Source of the DNA: Capitella teleta
Lineage: Eukaryota; Annelida; Polychaeta; Capitellidae
DNA length: 64,000 bases
Direction: 5' to 3'
Assembly (NCBI GenBank): GCA_000328365.1
Contig: KB300344.1
Span: 116,147-180,146 of the forward strand
Part shown: in pieces, positions 42,520 to 53,391 of the stretch
Layout: each line of letters starts with the position of its first letter
How positions within the stretch are numbered: position 1 is the first letter of the stretch
Position numbers and translations under genes: made by a program
Notes under the pieces: model-generated
Told to the model about the DNA's origin: nothing
Databases searched by the model: none
What the model saw: the letters and a program-made list of their open reading frames with translations, nothing else

Positions 42520-45513
42520 TCATTCGGATCTTCTGTCCAAGGAGCGGCTTCTGGATCTGGAGATGAGAGGACATTGAACGGAGGAATAAATTATAGATGG
42601 ATACAAGGCAACCTGTTTGAGGATTCTGAGAATTTGCGTTTGACTGGAGATTTGTGGATTGACGGAGATCGTGAGAACGACCTCCGATCGTCCGGAGATC
42701 GGGATCGGCTCATGGACCGCCGTCTGTCGCGCCTGTAAGGGGAGGGGGTGCGCGTCCTGCAAAAACAACATCCAACAGTTGCCATGGTGATATTAGGATA
42801 CAAGGAAATAAAAGTCTGCATAAATGATCTGAATTTAATGTGTGGTGGTCATATGATCTTACCTGGATCTCCTGCGACTTGATCTGAAAGAACGAGAGCA
42901 ATGAAGAGAAAGCGGACGACAGAGTGCTCACCCATGGTCCCTGGAGTCCCTACGGTCGTAGTCCCGGGACCTCCCTGCGTATCTGCGTACAATGACACGT
43001 TTAAAGAGATGTGATACAGGAGAGAACTACGCATAGAAAGAGAGAGGTAGGCGGGGCTTCTACCGTACCTCCTGCTGCCAGCTCAGTGAGTACAAATAAG
43101 TCGCTGAGTCAACGAATAAAATTCTTCTCTTGCGAGTGTGCGTGGGGAAATAGGAGAGGTTTGGTTTAGAGTGAGCAGCAGCGGAGAACCGTTCCGTTTA
43201 GCTATGCTTAGTTTTACTCATGATTCAGCAGTGAGTGGAAGTAGAAGGAGGAGCAACAGCTCACAACAAATCTGCAAAAATAATTCACACGCCCAATAAA
43301 TAAAGCATATTTCAACAGCTGATAGCAGCAGCAAAGCTGTAAAAGGAGAGACTGCAATATTGAAATACACTTCTAGAGAAACAGCGAGAGGAGGACGTGT
43401 ATTCACACTCACGGCCGTCTTCCCCCGCGACCGAATCTTCCCCTGTCGCCACGGTCCCCTCCTCCTCGACCCCCGCGATCCCTCCGGGGTTCATAGGGAC
43501 GTGCCAGCTCCACTCGAACACGACGCCCACAGATCATGCTGAGGAACGAATTGCAATGAGGCAAGAAGTGAGGCAGAGGTCACTCACCGTCCATCTAGTT
43601 CCTTCACTGCTTTCTTGGCATCAGCGGAATGTTTGTAAACCACAAAGGCAAATCCAGGGGGATTCCTAGTAAGGAATAAGGGGCTTATTCAAGATATAAT
43701 TATTCAATACTGGGATATCACAAGCAACGTATTTTGACGCTCTTGTACGAAAAATTGATCATAGGAGAAGACAAATGAAAAAGCAATCATCCCTTTCAGA
43801 ATATTTTTCTCAATGTAAAAAATTTAAAATGAAGAAATCAGAAATAGAAAATACATTTTTAAATTAAGAGATCGTTTGAAATAGAAATGCGTTTGTGCAT
43901 AACGTCTGTGCAACTTTTAATGTTTCGCATTCAAAACGAATTGTTTGTGAAGAATTGACTGTGACAAATGCTGTCGTTATATCGAGGTTCAACTGTAATG
44001 TAAATTACTGCAATCAATAACAATCTTATTGCAATCAAAACAACTGCTGGAATAATTAACTTGCATCTGATGCATGTGCATCTCTGTAGCTAACTATATG
44101 ATACAGTCAGACCCCGTTAATCTGCCGTCATGTAATCCGCCCTTTTTCATAATCCACCCAAAAATGCCAGGGACAAATCGTTTGTAATGTTAATTGTGTC
44201 GTGTAATCCGCCCTTTTAGTTAATCCGCCTCCGACCACGATTCTCAGGAACAAATCTACACTGTGCCATTATAAATTACATATGTAATCCCCCCTTCGAA
44301 ATATCGTAGTTTAAACAAACATAAGACACGACATATCAATTGTTGGCAATTTCTTTCAAGTCAGGTCAGTTAAACAAAAAAGTGCACCCCTCAGCTTATT
44401 CAACATTTAAGAGGTTAATTAAACAAAGGAATCAAATGCGGGTATTGTCGCCGTGTCGATTCCTTTATGTCTGGCTTACTTTCAATTTAATTGGTCGCTC
44501 AGTTAGGCGATGTTCAGGAGCAGAACAAACGATGGGAGTTGTGAGTGGAGATCATGGAATTGAGTGGAGAAGCGAGTGGAATTGAAGCTGGGAGACCCGG
44601 AGCTGATCCATGTACGCATGCACAAAATGAGGGCCCACAACGACCATTCTTCAGTTATTGTGTCTAGGTACTAATCTACATTGCCACTTAAATTCATCTG
44701 ATCGTTTATTTTTTTACAACCTGCTTGTTTAAAATAACCTAATAGCACATGCCACTATATGGTACATAGGTTTTTGTACGACATCTACCATAATTTTCAC
44801 CAATTTGTGTTCTGACATGTAATCCGCCCTTTTCGTTAATCCGTCTGTTTCCTTGGGAATGAAAGAGGGGCAGATTAACTGTAACAGTATCATATTCAAA
44901 TGCAAAACACAATCAAGATAATCATGGTGCACATATTCCTATTGGCCATCGAGCCTCCCCACCATTGGCAAACTGTTTAAAACCACACATCACCAACATT
45001 GAATGCCCTTTGAGCTGGCAGATTGTAATAAATATTGATTATTATGGCTTAACCTTATTTATAATTCCATACATGGGCAGGAAGTGGAACTCGACAAAAA
45101 TACATTTGACTTGGCTAACACAGCCAATTAAATTCCAGAGAGCAATGCAAAAGGGCACGGGGTGTGACACTGCTGACTCTCAGTGAGTGACAATGGGAAG
45201 AGAATGATCGCTAGAGTGGAAATAGTCTCGTTCCAAGACTCTATATTGGTAATTAGCATCATCTCCACATACTATGGCTATAGAATGCAGCTAGAGCTAA
45301 GAGTAGAGTGGAAACAGTGGAATTTGACAGGACTCAGTGAACAGGTCAACCAAATCAATGCTGATGCATGTCGATTTACCTTGCGACCCATACGTCGACG
45401 ATCGGACCGAAGTACTCGAACTCCTTCTCGAGTTCGTATTTGCCCGCTCTGCTGCCCAATTCGCCGACAAAGACCCGATGTCCCTCAGGAGCGTTTGCGT
45501 ACATTTCTGACAT
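42520..45513 (-). CDS. SR splicing factor, SRSF3/SRSF7-like, with RGG and RS regions
   Basis: The span includes introns. Coding exons: 45513-45380, 43665-43588, 43538-43413, 42982-42932, 42883-42863, 42756-42613 and 42556-42520. All phases join to 196 residues. The RRM has VFVGEL (14-19) as RNP2 and GFAFVVY (49-55) as RNP1, with WVARNPPGF and ELDGRMICGRRVRVELARP as in SRSF3/SRSF7. An Arg/Gly-rich linker (RGGRGGGDRGDRGRFGRGG) takes the place of the SRSF7 zinc knuckle, and an Arg/Ser tail ends SRSRSLDRRSE. By family knowledge it binds RNA in the nucleus and promotes splicing and mRNA export. The exon at 42883-42863 is only 21 bases. The 1.7-kb first intron holds a Tigger-like element. SR genes often carry poison exons; I could not identify one. 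Confidence 0.88.
44104..44881. mobile_element. Tigger/pogo-like non-autonomous DNA element in the SR gene intron
   Basis: The left end reads CAGTCAGACCCCGTTAATC and the right end, inverted, CAGTTAATCTGCCCC. Both ends are flanked by TA (44102-44103 and 44882-44883), the duplication used by Tc1/mariner/pogo elements. The phrase GTAATCCGCCCTTTT or near copies recurs at about 44130, 44203, 44283 and 44819, as subterminal repeats. No transposase is recognisable in the 778 bases. Confidence 0.6.
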
Positions 45514-45884
45514 TTGTTTGGATTGCTTAGCGGAAGCGGAATCAACGTCTGGCTAATTAATTACACGCAAGGTAGCGATGCCGTCAATTGCTTTATATCC
45601 AGGGTAAACACAACCAAACGCATCCATTTTGTGTCCATATTCGATATGTTACTCTCGTGGATGAAAAGCGCCACCGGTTGTCACAATTCGGTTAGATAAA
45701 TTTACTTGCTCTTCAATAAAAATATAATTATGGCATTCACTATTTATTTGTATACGTCTTATTGTCAACAAAATCCCCGGATCGTGTCCCAATAATCAAT
45801 AATATGAAATTCTTTTAAGAGTCTGTGTCGTGCAGATAGTCAGTGGCTGTTCTCACGCGTATTGCGGGAAATACAAATCATCGA

Positions 45885-46892
45885 ATGGAACATTTTCTCG
45901 CAGCGAGCGCTCCATCAGAATGGAGGGCTGTTTTGCAGCAGTATCCCATGATTTTGAAACAGATTGCCGACAAGAAAACGAAACCTGGTGCGAATAAAGA
46001 ATTATTGGCTTTAGATAATTGGTAAGCATTGGGGGAGCACTAACTACGTTATGATTATGTTTCGAAAGGGCGTTATGATTACATCACTGTCCGAATTTTC
46101 TTTGAAGCACAAGGTAAACAACAAGTGAACGTATCAATTCTCTTCAGGTTCCAGGATGAACTACCCAGTACTTTGTTAGCACGTGAGCCAATGTTCATGA
46201 CATCAGAAGAGTTGATTCAACTAATGAAATGGAAATTATCGGTGAATTTACTTTTCAAAATGGTTCATTATAATGACCACAGTTTGATTTTCAAAGAGAG
46301 GTAAATTTCGACCCCGTCTCATTGAATTTGCTGCCAGCAATTCCGAGGAGAAAGTCAAGGCAAGCACAGAGGAAGCGTTTCAAAGTGCATCAAAAGGTAA
46401 ACTCACCGCAGCAATTAAAACTCTGACTGAGTTGAAGGGAATTGGACCAGCTACAGCATCAGGTCAGGTTTCCCACCTTTAATTATTCTCATTTTATTCT
46501 CGTTATCTTTCAGCCATTCTCACTGCAGGATGCGGACAGGAAGTTGCTTTCATGGCAGATGAGAGCGTTTGGGGAATTCTGGGAAAACAGAGCCTGAAAT
46601 ATGACCTTAAAGAGTATTTGTGTTTCATGGAAGAAATTTTGAGCATTAGAAATCGGTTAACTGAACAAGGTTTGAGTTTCAATCTTCATGTTTAGTTGTG
46701 GAATTTTTTCTTATTTTTTCTTCCTAAGGTGAAATCTCATGGACAGCTCACAATGTTGAATTATGCATTTGGACTTTCTACCAAGCGGAACGTCTTGGTG
46801 TTGAGATTTCCCCGGAAGTGAAATCAACAAAAGAATCTTTGAAGAGAAAATCTGAAAATGGAATTAAGAAAGTGAAAAAGAAGCAGAAATGA
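45885..46892 (+). CDS. Helix-hairpin-helix protein of an uncharacterised eukaryotic family
   Basis: The span includes introns. Exons 45885-46021, 46148-46241, 46297-46462, 46514-46669 and 46729-46892, in phase, give 238 residues. A single HhH motif, LTELKGIGPATAS, sits before ILTAGCGQEVAFMADE. Upstream is MKWKLSRGKFRPRL, a block I recall as conserved in this family across animals, plants and fungi. The C-terminus is a lysine-rich tail (KRKSENGIKKVKKKQK), perhaps a nuclear signal. HhH motifs usually bind DNA backbone, and the fold may be related to DNA glycosylases, but the catalytic HhH-GPD motif is not evident and the function is unknown to me. Two CGTTATGAT motifs lie in the first intron. 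Confidence 0.8.
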
Positions 46893-49800
46893 ACTGTTTG
46901 TGACGAAATGTGTATTTTTTTTTTTTATACAACCAAGTTCAGCAGTATTCACATGATTGTCTCAATATGTCTCAAGCATGTTATTCAATGGAAATTAAAA
47001 ATGATCTTGCCACCATTATACTTCATAGTTTATTACTGATTTTCGGTGCATATACTAAATGGAAAACCATTGGAGGAAGTGAAAAAAACAGCCCCTGAAA
47101 TGTTTGCACTGTCACTGTACATTCATGTTCAATCGTTCATATTCACAAACACAATTACATTGAATAAGAAAGGATGATTATATTTGCCTGAAGGAACGGT
47201 TATGCCAAACATATAATTATGAGTAAAATGAATAAGGAATACAACAATTAAATTATTAAGCCCTGGATGATAATGCATAAGATGAAATGGATAGTCAGTT
47301 ATTAAGTCTGATTGCTGAAGACACAAAGGTCTAACGAAGCCTATTAGTTGTAGCTAATACGGCTGGTTTTCGTTCATCGGATATTGCACTGGCTGAAATG
47401 TGAAGGGGTTCGCGAATGATCTTCTTGGCCCCTATAATTAATTGTTCTATGCCTATCTATAGCGATGCGATATACTCACCAAGGCTGCATGATTTCTCCG
47501 GCGATACGTTGATTGAACACGGGTGATGTCGCATCTGCCACCCCACACCATGATTGCAATGCCAGAATACTCAGTCGTTCGAAATATTCAAGACCAGAAG
47601 GCTGTAAACGAGTCTTTGAAGTCCTACGCTGGGCAATGGGCACCGAGAGTACGTTGGTGTCTGCTCTATATTATCTGCTGAGCACTGTTCTGTGAATTCG
47701 TACACTGTCTGGGAGCCATGCACACAATGACTGTACTCCAGATTGCGAAGTACAATGGATGAGTACAAGAGTTTGGAAGGTTTATGGTCAAGCATCATCA
47801 GGAACTTAAGGTTCTTCGATTCGTAATCCACGATCTGTTTTTGTTTGTTTGTTTGTTTGTTTGTTTGTTTGTTTGTTTGTTTGTTTGTTTGTTTGTTTGT
47901 TTGTTTGTTTGTTTGTTTGTTTGTTTGTTTGTTTGTTTGTTTGGGTTTTTTTTTTTTTTTTCTTATTTGTCTTGGTTCTGCTGTCAACTTCTGAAGGAGA
48001 GGCGGTCGTCCCCTATAAGGATAGGGCCTACACACTCCCGCGTCCTTCTAACTCCAACTCCATTCAGGGAATTTTAGGCCTTGGGCAACACCCATCCCCT
48101 TGTCGGTTGAGGCTCTTGTACTGAGATGTAGGTTGGTTTCGATTAATGAATTGGGTGGATACACAATGATTTTGGTTTAAACAAGAAGGAAAATATGAAT
48201 GCTATAAGTACTCGAACTGCCAATTCGATTATGGATTAGTCCTATTTAATAAGCCTCAAAATACAAATAGTTCTCCATGGTACCTGTTCAGGTAATCAGT
48301 TCTTTTATATCTTCCCTGCTCGTTGAAATATCCCGTTATTTATTCTCGGATTTTCTATGACAAAAGAAAGCTTTGGCTGCATGAGATTAGTTTTCATGGC
48401 CGATCGGAAAGCGAAGGATTAAATTTCGACTTACAGAGGAATGCTGCACACACGTAAGTATATACATGACGGTATAGAATTGTTACAGTATCAAAGGATA
48501 ATTGAAAACAACAACATCCCACATGTCGTAATCTCCGCATTTTGAAAATAATTGCGTTGATCTGAAATCCCTTTTAGGCTTTAGCCACAAATACATAATG
48601 TAAGTTACTTGCAAATACAATTGTTTGTTGTATATTTCAATTTCGAAGTGGCGTTTTGCTTTCCTTTACTTTAGAGATTAATCCTCGCACATAATTAATA
48701 AACTTTTGTTAATATATGAATGAATTATCGCATATCAGCCAATACATGTAATAAGAATCAAGAATTCCACCCGTGGTTGTAGCATGGCGTCGCACGCTGA
48801 CTTTATTTACAAATGAAACAAGAAATAAATGAAATGAACAAAAATGAAATAAAGAATATGAAACAAAGAAATATTTTATGGTTATTTGCAGCTTGGAGGA
48901 TTCGTTGATATAACCCGCGGTCACCCTGTGAAATAGATCAAGATTCAAATTAACGCCATCGATCTCGACAAAATGATCTGCCAACTGATGAAAAACAACA
49001 TAATTATATATATAATTACCGCGTGGGATTATAAATTGCACGCGTGCAATTTAAAAAGAGCCCGGTCAGCACTGGCCGCCAATTTTAAATTGGTCAGCGG
49101 TTATACGGTTACCGGGACCGACGCGCATTTTATAATCTCGGCACACTTCATGTATTTAGTCAGAATACTGGGGCTTTTCAGGCGACCGACGCTCGCGACG
49201 TGCGTTTTCAATCTCAGCAGTGTTAATAAGATAATGGGAAAACGCGCGCGCCGTAACCAGCCCTGAAGTCATTGACGATACGGCGTCTGTTTGGCAATTC
49301 AAGGCGAAACAATCTTCTGACTTTCACATGAAATGGACACTGAAGGATCGACTTGATGGACAACCGCAATCAACGTTAATCGCTGCGAGCAGAGAAGCGA
49401 TGCATGATGGGTAATCAGTGATCAACCAGGCTAATGAACGAGGCGTTTGTTGATTTCGGCATCAATGTATTACGCTGCTCATCGCCATGGCAACGAGGGC
49501 CACCGTGACCCAGCGTATACATGCAGCGCGTGACCTTAATCTGAATGCCATGCATGGCCTGGTTGTTCGTCGTCACCTTTCGTGAACCTTCGCAATCTGC
49601 TCTGATCCGAAAGCGGAAGGTGAATGAATGAGACGAGATCGACGTACGCAGCGTCTGCTTTTCCTTCTTTTCACCGCAAACAAATACTTCTGTGTTGTAA
49701 ACACAAACAGATCGGAATTCCTCGGAGGAGAAAAAAAGGCCGACTGAGATCACCCGTCGGGAACTCTCAGACGCCGCTGGAATATTCTGGAATATTTCAT

Positions 49801-50994
49801 ATCGCCTCAGACGGAGCACGCTGTACATGTGTTCTATTCTTTTACATATGTACATGTATAGCAGTGTTTTAGGTCTAAAGCTGTGGCGTAGAGGAATTGC
49901 ATAGCCATAAATACATACAAATATTTATTATGTAACAAACATTTGACGGAGGTATATATATATAACACGATAAAATGAAATACAGTGTATATGTCCGAAA
50001 CCATGTCCCACTTTGTTGTACACGTTCAACCCATTTTCTGCACCACATGAAAGAGAACGAAGTCGGAATTCGCTTCCATCTTATCACTTTTTATCAGCAG
50101 GACTTGTGAGTTAAGTGGTCTAAATGGCGTTAGAGGGGAGCCAATAGACGCACCATGGGAGACAGCGCAACAAAACCTCTCCCTCTTGAGAGTTCTGTTT
50201 TCGCATTATTCACCAATGATATGCATCACATTCACTTCCCAAAGTAGCAGCGATCCTCGGACGCAACCGAGGTGCAATGTGAGTTGCGGACATACAGAGG
50301 CATCTACATTGTCTGCAGCGGACGCCATTTTGGAACGGGCTGTTTTGCTTTGAAATGTTATGATCGCCATCTGTTTCTGTTGACACGAGTCAAAGAGGAA
50401 GTTATGTTCCGTTCATCTCCACGACCTCAAACTGAGGTTAAGTGCGATAATCGGAGAGAGTTTTATTATTATTTATACAAGCGCCTTTTGGTGGTGCTTA
50501 AAAAAGCGAGGCCAAATAAAATATGCGCAGTAATAAGCATGACAGCTCATCTATAGGCCTACATAGTTACACGTACTAGGCTAGCTATAGTATATATCTA
50601 AAGAACCCACATATGTATTAAGCAGTTAGGCTAATCATAATTACAGACAATCTAATTTGTATATTATATAATTATGTACATACATGTACATGTATTACCA
50701 ATTGAGTGTTATCGACACTTCTAGTCCGGTCTGTCAGGACTCAAGACGTACATAGCCCTACGTACATGTACACAAATCCTCTCTTTCAGCTTGTTAACCG
50801 TGAAAAAAAGGACCACATTCAATTAGTGGAGAGCGAGACCTGGCGCCATAAATGACCACCAGTGTCCAGTGAGGAGACTTCGCACCAGATCCGCTTTCCT
50901 AATTTGCGCCAAAAGCGCCGGTTTTAATTGAGCGCGAAAACAGCCATAAAACCGGATGACCCCACGTGACCAATCAGCTGAATTGCTTACCATT
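46893..50994. other. Intergenic, about 4 kb, simple repeats and possible LINE relic
   Basis: Contains the long TTTG repeat at 47838-47944. Around 47480-47830, minus-strand frames with LLYSSIVLRNLEYSHCV recall the C-terminal part of LINE proteins, but weakly. A GC-richer stretch lies at 49.0-49.8 kb. The region next to 50995 is probably the 3' untranslated region of the PDZ gene. No LIM-domain exons are visible. Confidence 0.4.
47838..47944. repeat. (TTTG)n microsatellite, about 26 units
   Basis: Uninterrupted TTTG units over about 105 bases, followed by a T-run at 47947-47961. Confidence 0.95.
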
Positions 50995-53391
50995 CTATTC
51001 GGCTTGGAGTTCGTGTTGCAGCATTTTAAATGACATGGACTGCGCACTGGGGTCTTGCAGGGCGCCCCCGTTGCGCCAGTGCGGCTCGTGGACTACACCA
51101 CTGTCAGGGTGCGAACCGTGGGGCGGGTAGTGGGGCTGCGAGTGTGCGTGAGGGGTGTGCATGACAGGGGACTGTTGGTCGCCGGTTGGGTGTGGCACTG
51201 CGAATCCATCCCTGCAGAGAAAAGAACAAAGCAATTGGTGCGTGGAGAATCATATAAAGTTGGTTTGATTAAACGCATTTCCTAACGTTCTGAACTCGTT
51301 CGCTGGATTTCGCGTAGTAAATTCCACCTAACCCCAAATTGGTTCCACACGCGCACAAACTCACAACCCTAAATCAACTCTTTTACAACCCAAGATTAGC
51401 GAAATACCATCTGGCGCCAATTCGCTAAGTAGTTGAGCGTTACACAGAGTATATAGTCCTATAGAAATCGGTTGCCATGGAAACTGAAACTTTTGAATGC
51501 TAACTTCTAGGGTCTGACTTTTTTTTTCAAGGTTGTTGATGGATTGGTGGTCTTGTTTTTAGCTCAAACTGGCTCGGAATCTGCGAAGTCGAGGCGAGCG
51601 CATAATTGGCCCCTCTCTGGGCTTGAATCGCAGCTGAAAGGTTTTCTCTTCTCTCGCTCTTTTAAATTTAAACCGCAAAATAAAACACTATAAAAAATAA
51701 GCAGGTCGATATTTCCTTTTTATATAGTGAAACAGCCGAAAGGAGAAGCAGAAAAAAGTCGTTAAATTGCCATTAAAACATTGAACAAAATAAACAATCT
51801 TGAGATCTTTACAAGACTTGTGTGTCTGTTTTCGTCTTCTACAATTAACGCTCTCACCTCCCCTTCCCTCTCACCTCCCCTTCCCTCTCAACTCCCCTTC
51901 CCTTTCAAACCACCTTTGAACAATGAAATCGACATCGTTGCCCGCTCGGATGATTTCCATTTTCGCCTGTTGGTGACTCATGCCTTGGGTGGGTGATTGG
52001 CCGATTTGCAGAATGACGTCGGCTGACCGAAGTCCAGCCTTGCAGCTAGGACTGCCAGGACTCACCTAAAAAACGATAAAGAAGAGCATATAGCGTAAAA
52101 CTTTGGAAGTATGTTCGTTTGTATAGATTTGATTTTTATTGACATATTACGACATATCTATTTCAAGCCGTTGTACCACTTGAAGTTGGCATAAATTATG
52201 CAAATCGGAGTTCACTAAGTGCATTCATATAATCCCAAGTACATATGTATTAGTAAATTCGATATCACTGAAGATCTCTTCTGAGAATTCTGGGGTCAAC
52301 GGTGTCATAGGGGTCATAGTTCATCTTGCTTCCATGTTTTTATTCAAGTTATGCAATCCGTCAGAGCCAGACAGACTGAGTATCTGAATATGTTGCCTGC
52401 ATTAATTGAAAGAAGTTTTAAAGAGACCATGCGTATAACATGTCTATTCTTAAAGAATGCGATAAAAAGCTAGCAATAGAACCATAGAACCAGTCATAAC
52501 TTACGAGAAGTTAAATTTATTTGACACTTTAAAAGATACTAGTACTTACAGGCGCACTCATATGAGCTAATTAAAAATGCATCGTTGAATACTTCAGCAT
52601 ATCGTAGATTCAAAGCCAGCCCATATCAAAGTTCACTCTGATATCGTAATCATGTGCAATCGATATCACGAGATAAAAATATGCTTATATATATATATTT
52701 TTTTTTTATTATTATTATTATTTTTTTTTTATCAATTATAAGTAGCTTATTGAATGTGATAAATTAAAAAAAAGGTTGGTAATGCCAATAATAAGCATCG
52801 TTTATGTTGTTATGATTGATAAACAAATGTGGTGGCTTGATGACATAATCAATTTAGTAATTAGAAGCATGGGCAACATCTCACGCAATGCTTCATTAAA
52901 CATGTATGTAATTAAACATTAAATTAGTTACCTGTTTGGCTCAGGGGCAGAGCGTTGGACTTTCAATCCAGAGGTCGGTGGGTACATAACAATGCACAGT
53001 CTCTTATGTGGGGACTTAAAAGGGGGACCTTATAAGTTATATAACCAAAAACATAAATATCCGTGACTTATAGGCACTGCTTTGAGCACTTCGGTGGCTA
53101 TAGAAAATGATATATTTATTTATTATTTCTTTTTTTAATGCTATAATTATAGCTCATTACCCAAGTATATATATATATGGCCTTATGCCAACTGAGAGCG
53201 AACGTTTACCAGAATTGACCTCAAACATTGAGCAGAGCAGTCAGCGATAAAAGCCTTCAATTACACGACCAATCAAATGCCAAACTCACTTTCTGGATGT
53301 ACAACGGTTGGCCGAATTCCAAGCCTCCATTCATGCGGAATCCCCAAGGGGTGCTCGTATCGTACCTCCGCAGCTGCACCAACGCCGTCAT
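50995..53391 (-). CDS. Short PDZ protein of the PDLIM/ZASP (ALP-Enigma) type, no LIM domain seen
   Basis: The span includes introns. Exons 53391-53290, 52065-51914 and 51211-50995 join in phase to 156 residues. The N-terminus is a PDZ domain with carboxylate loop PWGFR (15-19), then VSPGSPSCKAGLRSADVILQ and MSHQQAKMEIIRAGNDVDF, the pattern of the ALP/Enigma family of actin- and Z-disc-linked proteins. The rest is His/Pro-rich and ends QSMSFKMLQHELQAE, like the short conserved motif (SFKxLQ) found between PDZ and LIM in PDLIM proteins. The frame stops there, so this is a PDZ-only form; LIM exons could be joined in another isoform from outside the window but none is visible downstream. A triple 17-bp repeat follows the second exon's donor. 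Confidence 0.82.
51853..51903. repeat. Three tandem copies of a 17-bp pyrimidine unit
   Basis: Unit CTCACCTCCCCTTCCCT, with one change in the third copy (CTCAACT). On the gene's minus strand it is G-rich (AGGGAAGGGGAGGTGAG) and starts about 10 bases after the donor of the PDZ exon. Each unit also contains a GGTGAG, a cryptic donor-like sequence. Confidence 0.9.
52066..53289. other. Intron 1 of the PDZ gene
   Basis: AT-rich, with the SINE-like copy at 52928 and AT simple repeats at 52690-52730 and 53166-53178. No exon seen. Confidence 0.55.
52928..53130 (+). mobile_element. tRNA-derived SINE (tRNA-Glu-like head)
   Basis: The head reads CTGTTTGGCTCAGGGGCAGAG (A box), then a hairpin with loop CTTTCAA, i.e. 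anticodon TTC as in tRNA-Glu. The T-arm is degraded (GGTGGGTACATAAC for GGTTCGANTCC). The 3' part, TTTGAGCACTTCGGTGGCTA then TAGAAAATGATATAT, resembles the stem-loop tails of several animal SINEs. An AT-rich tail (tttatttattatttc) follows. It is not a functional tRNA gene. Confidence 0.6.

Noticed and set aside
43055-43080. Possible 6-base microexon in the SR gene
   Set aside because: The flanking exons join in frame without it, giving RRPYAGRSRD, so it is not needed.
47571-48035. A 154-codon minus-strand frame with a long Lys/Gln/Thr/Asn repeat
   Set aside because: The middle is the translation of the TTTG microsatellite. The rest may be a faint LINE relic but has no intact domain.
52928-52995. 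tRNA-Glu gene
   Set aside because: The T-arm and B box are broken and the acceptor stem is not closed. The downstream tail marks it as SINE-derived.
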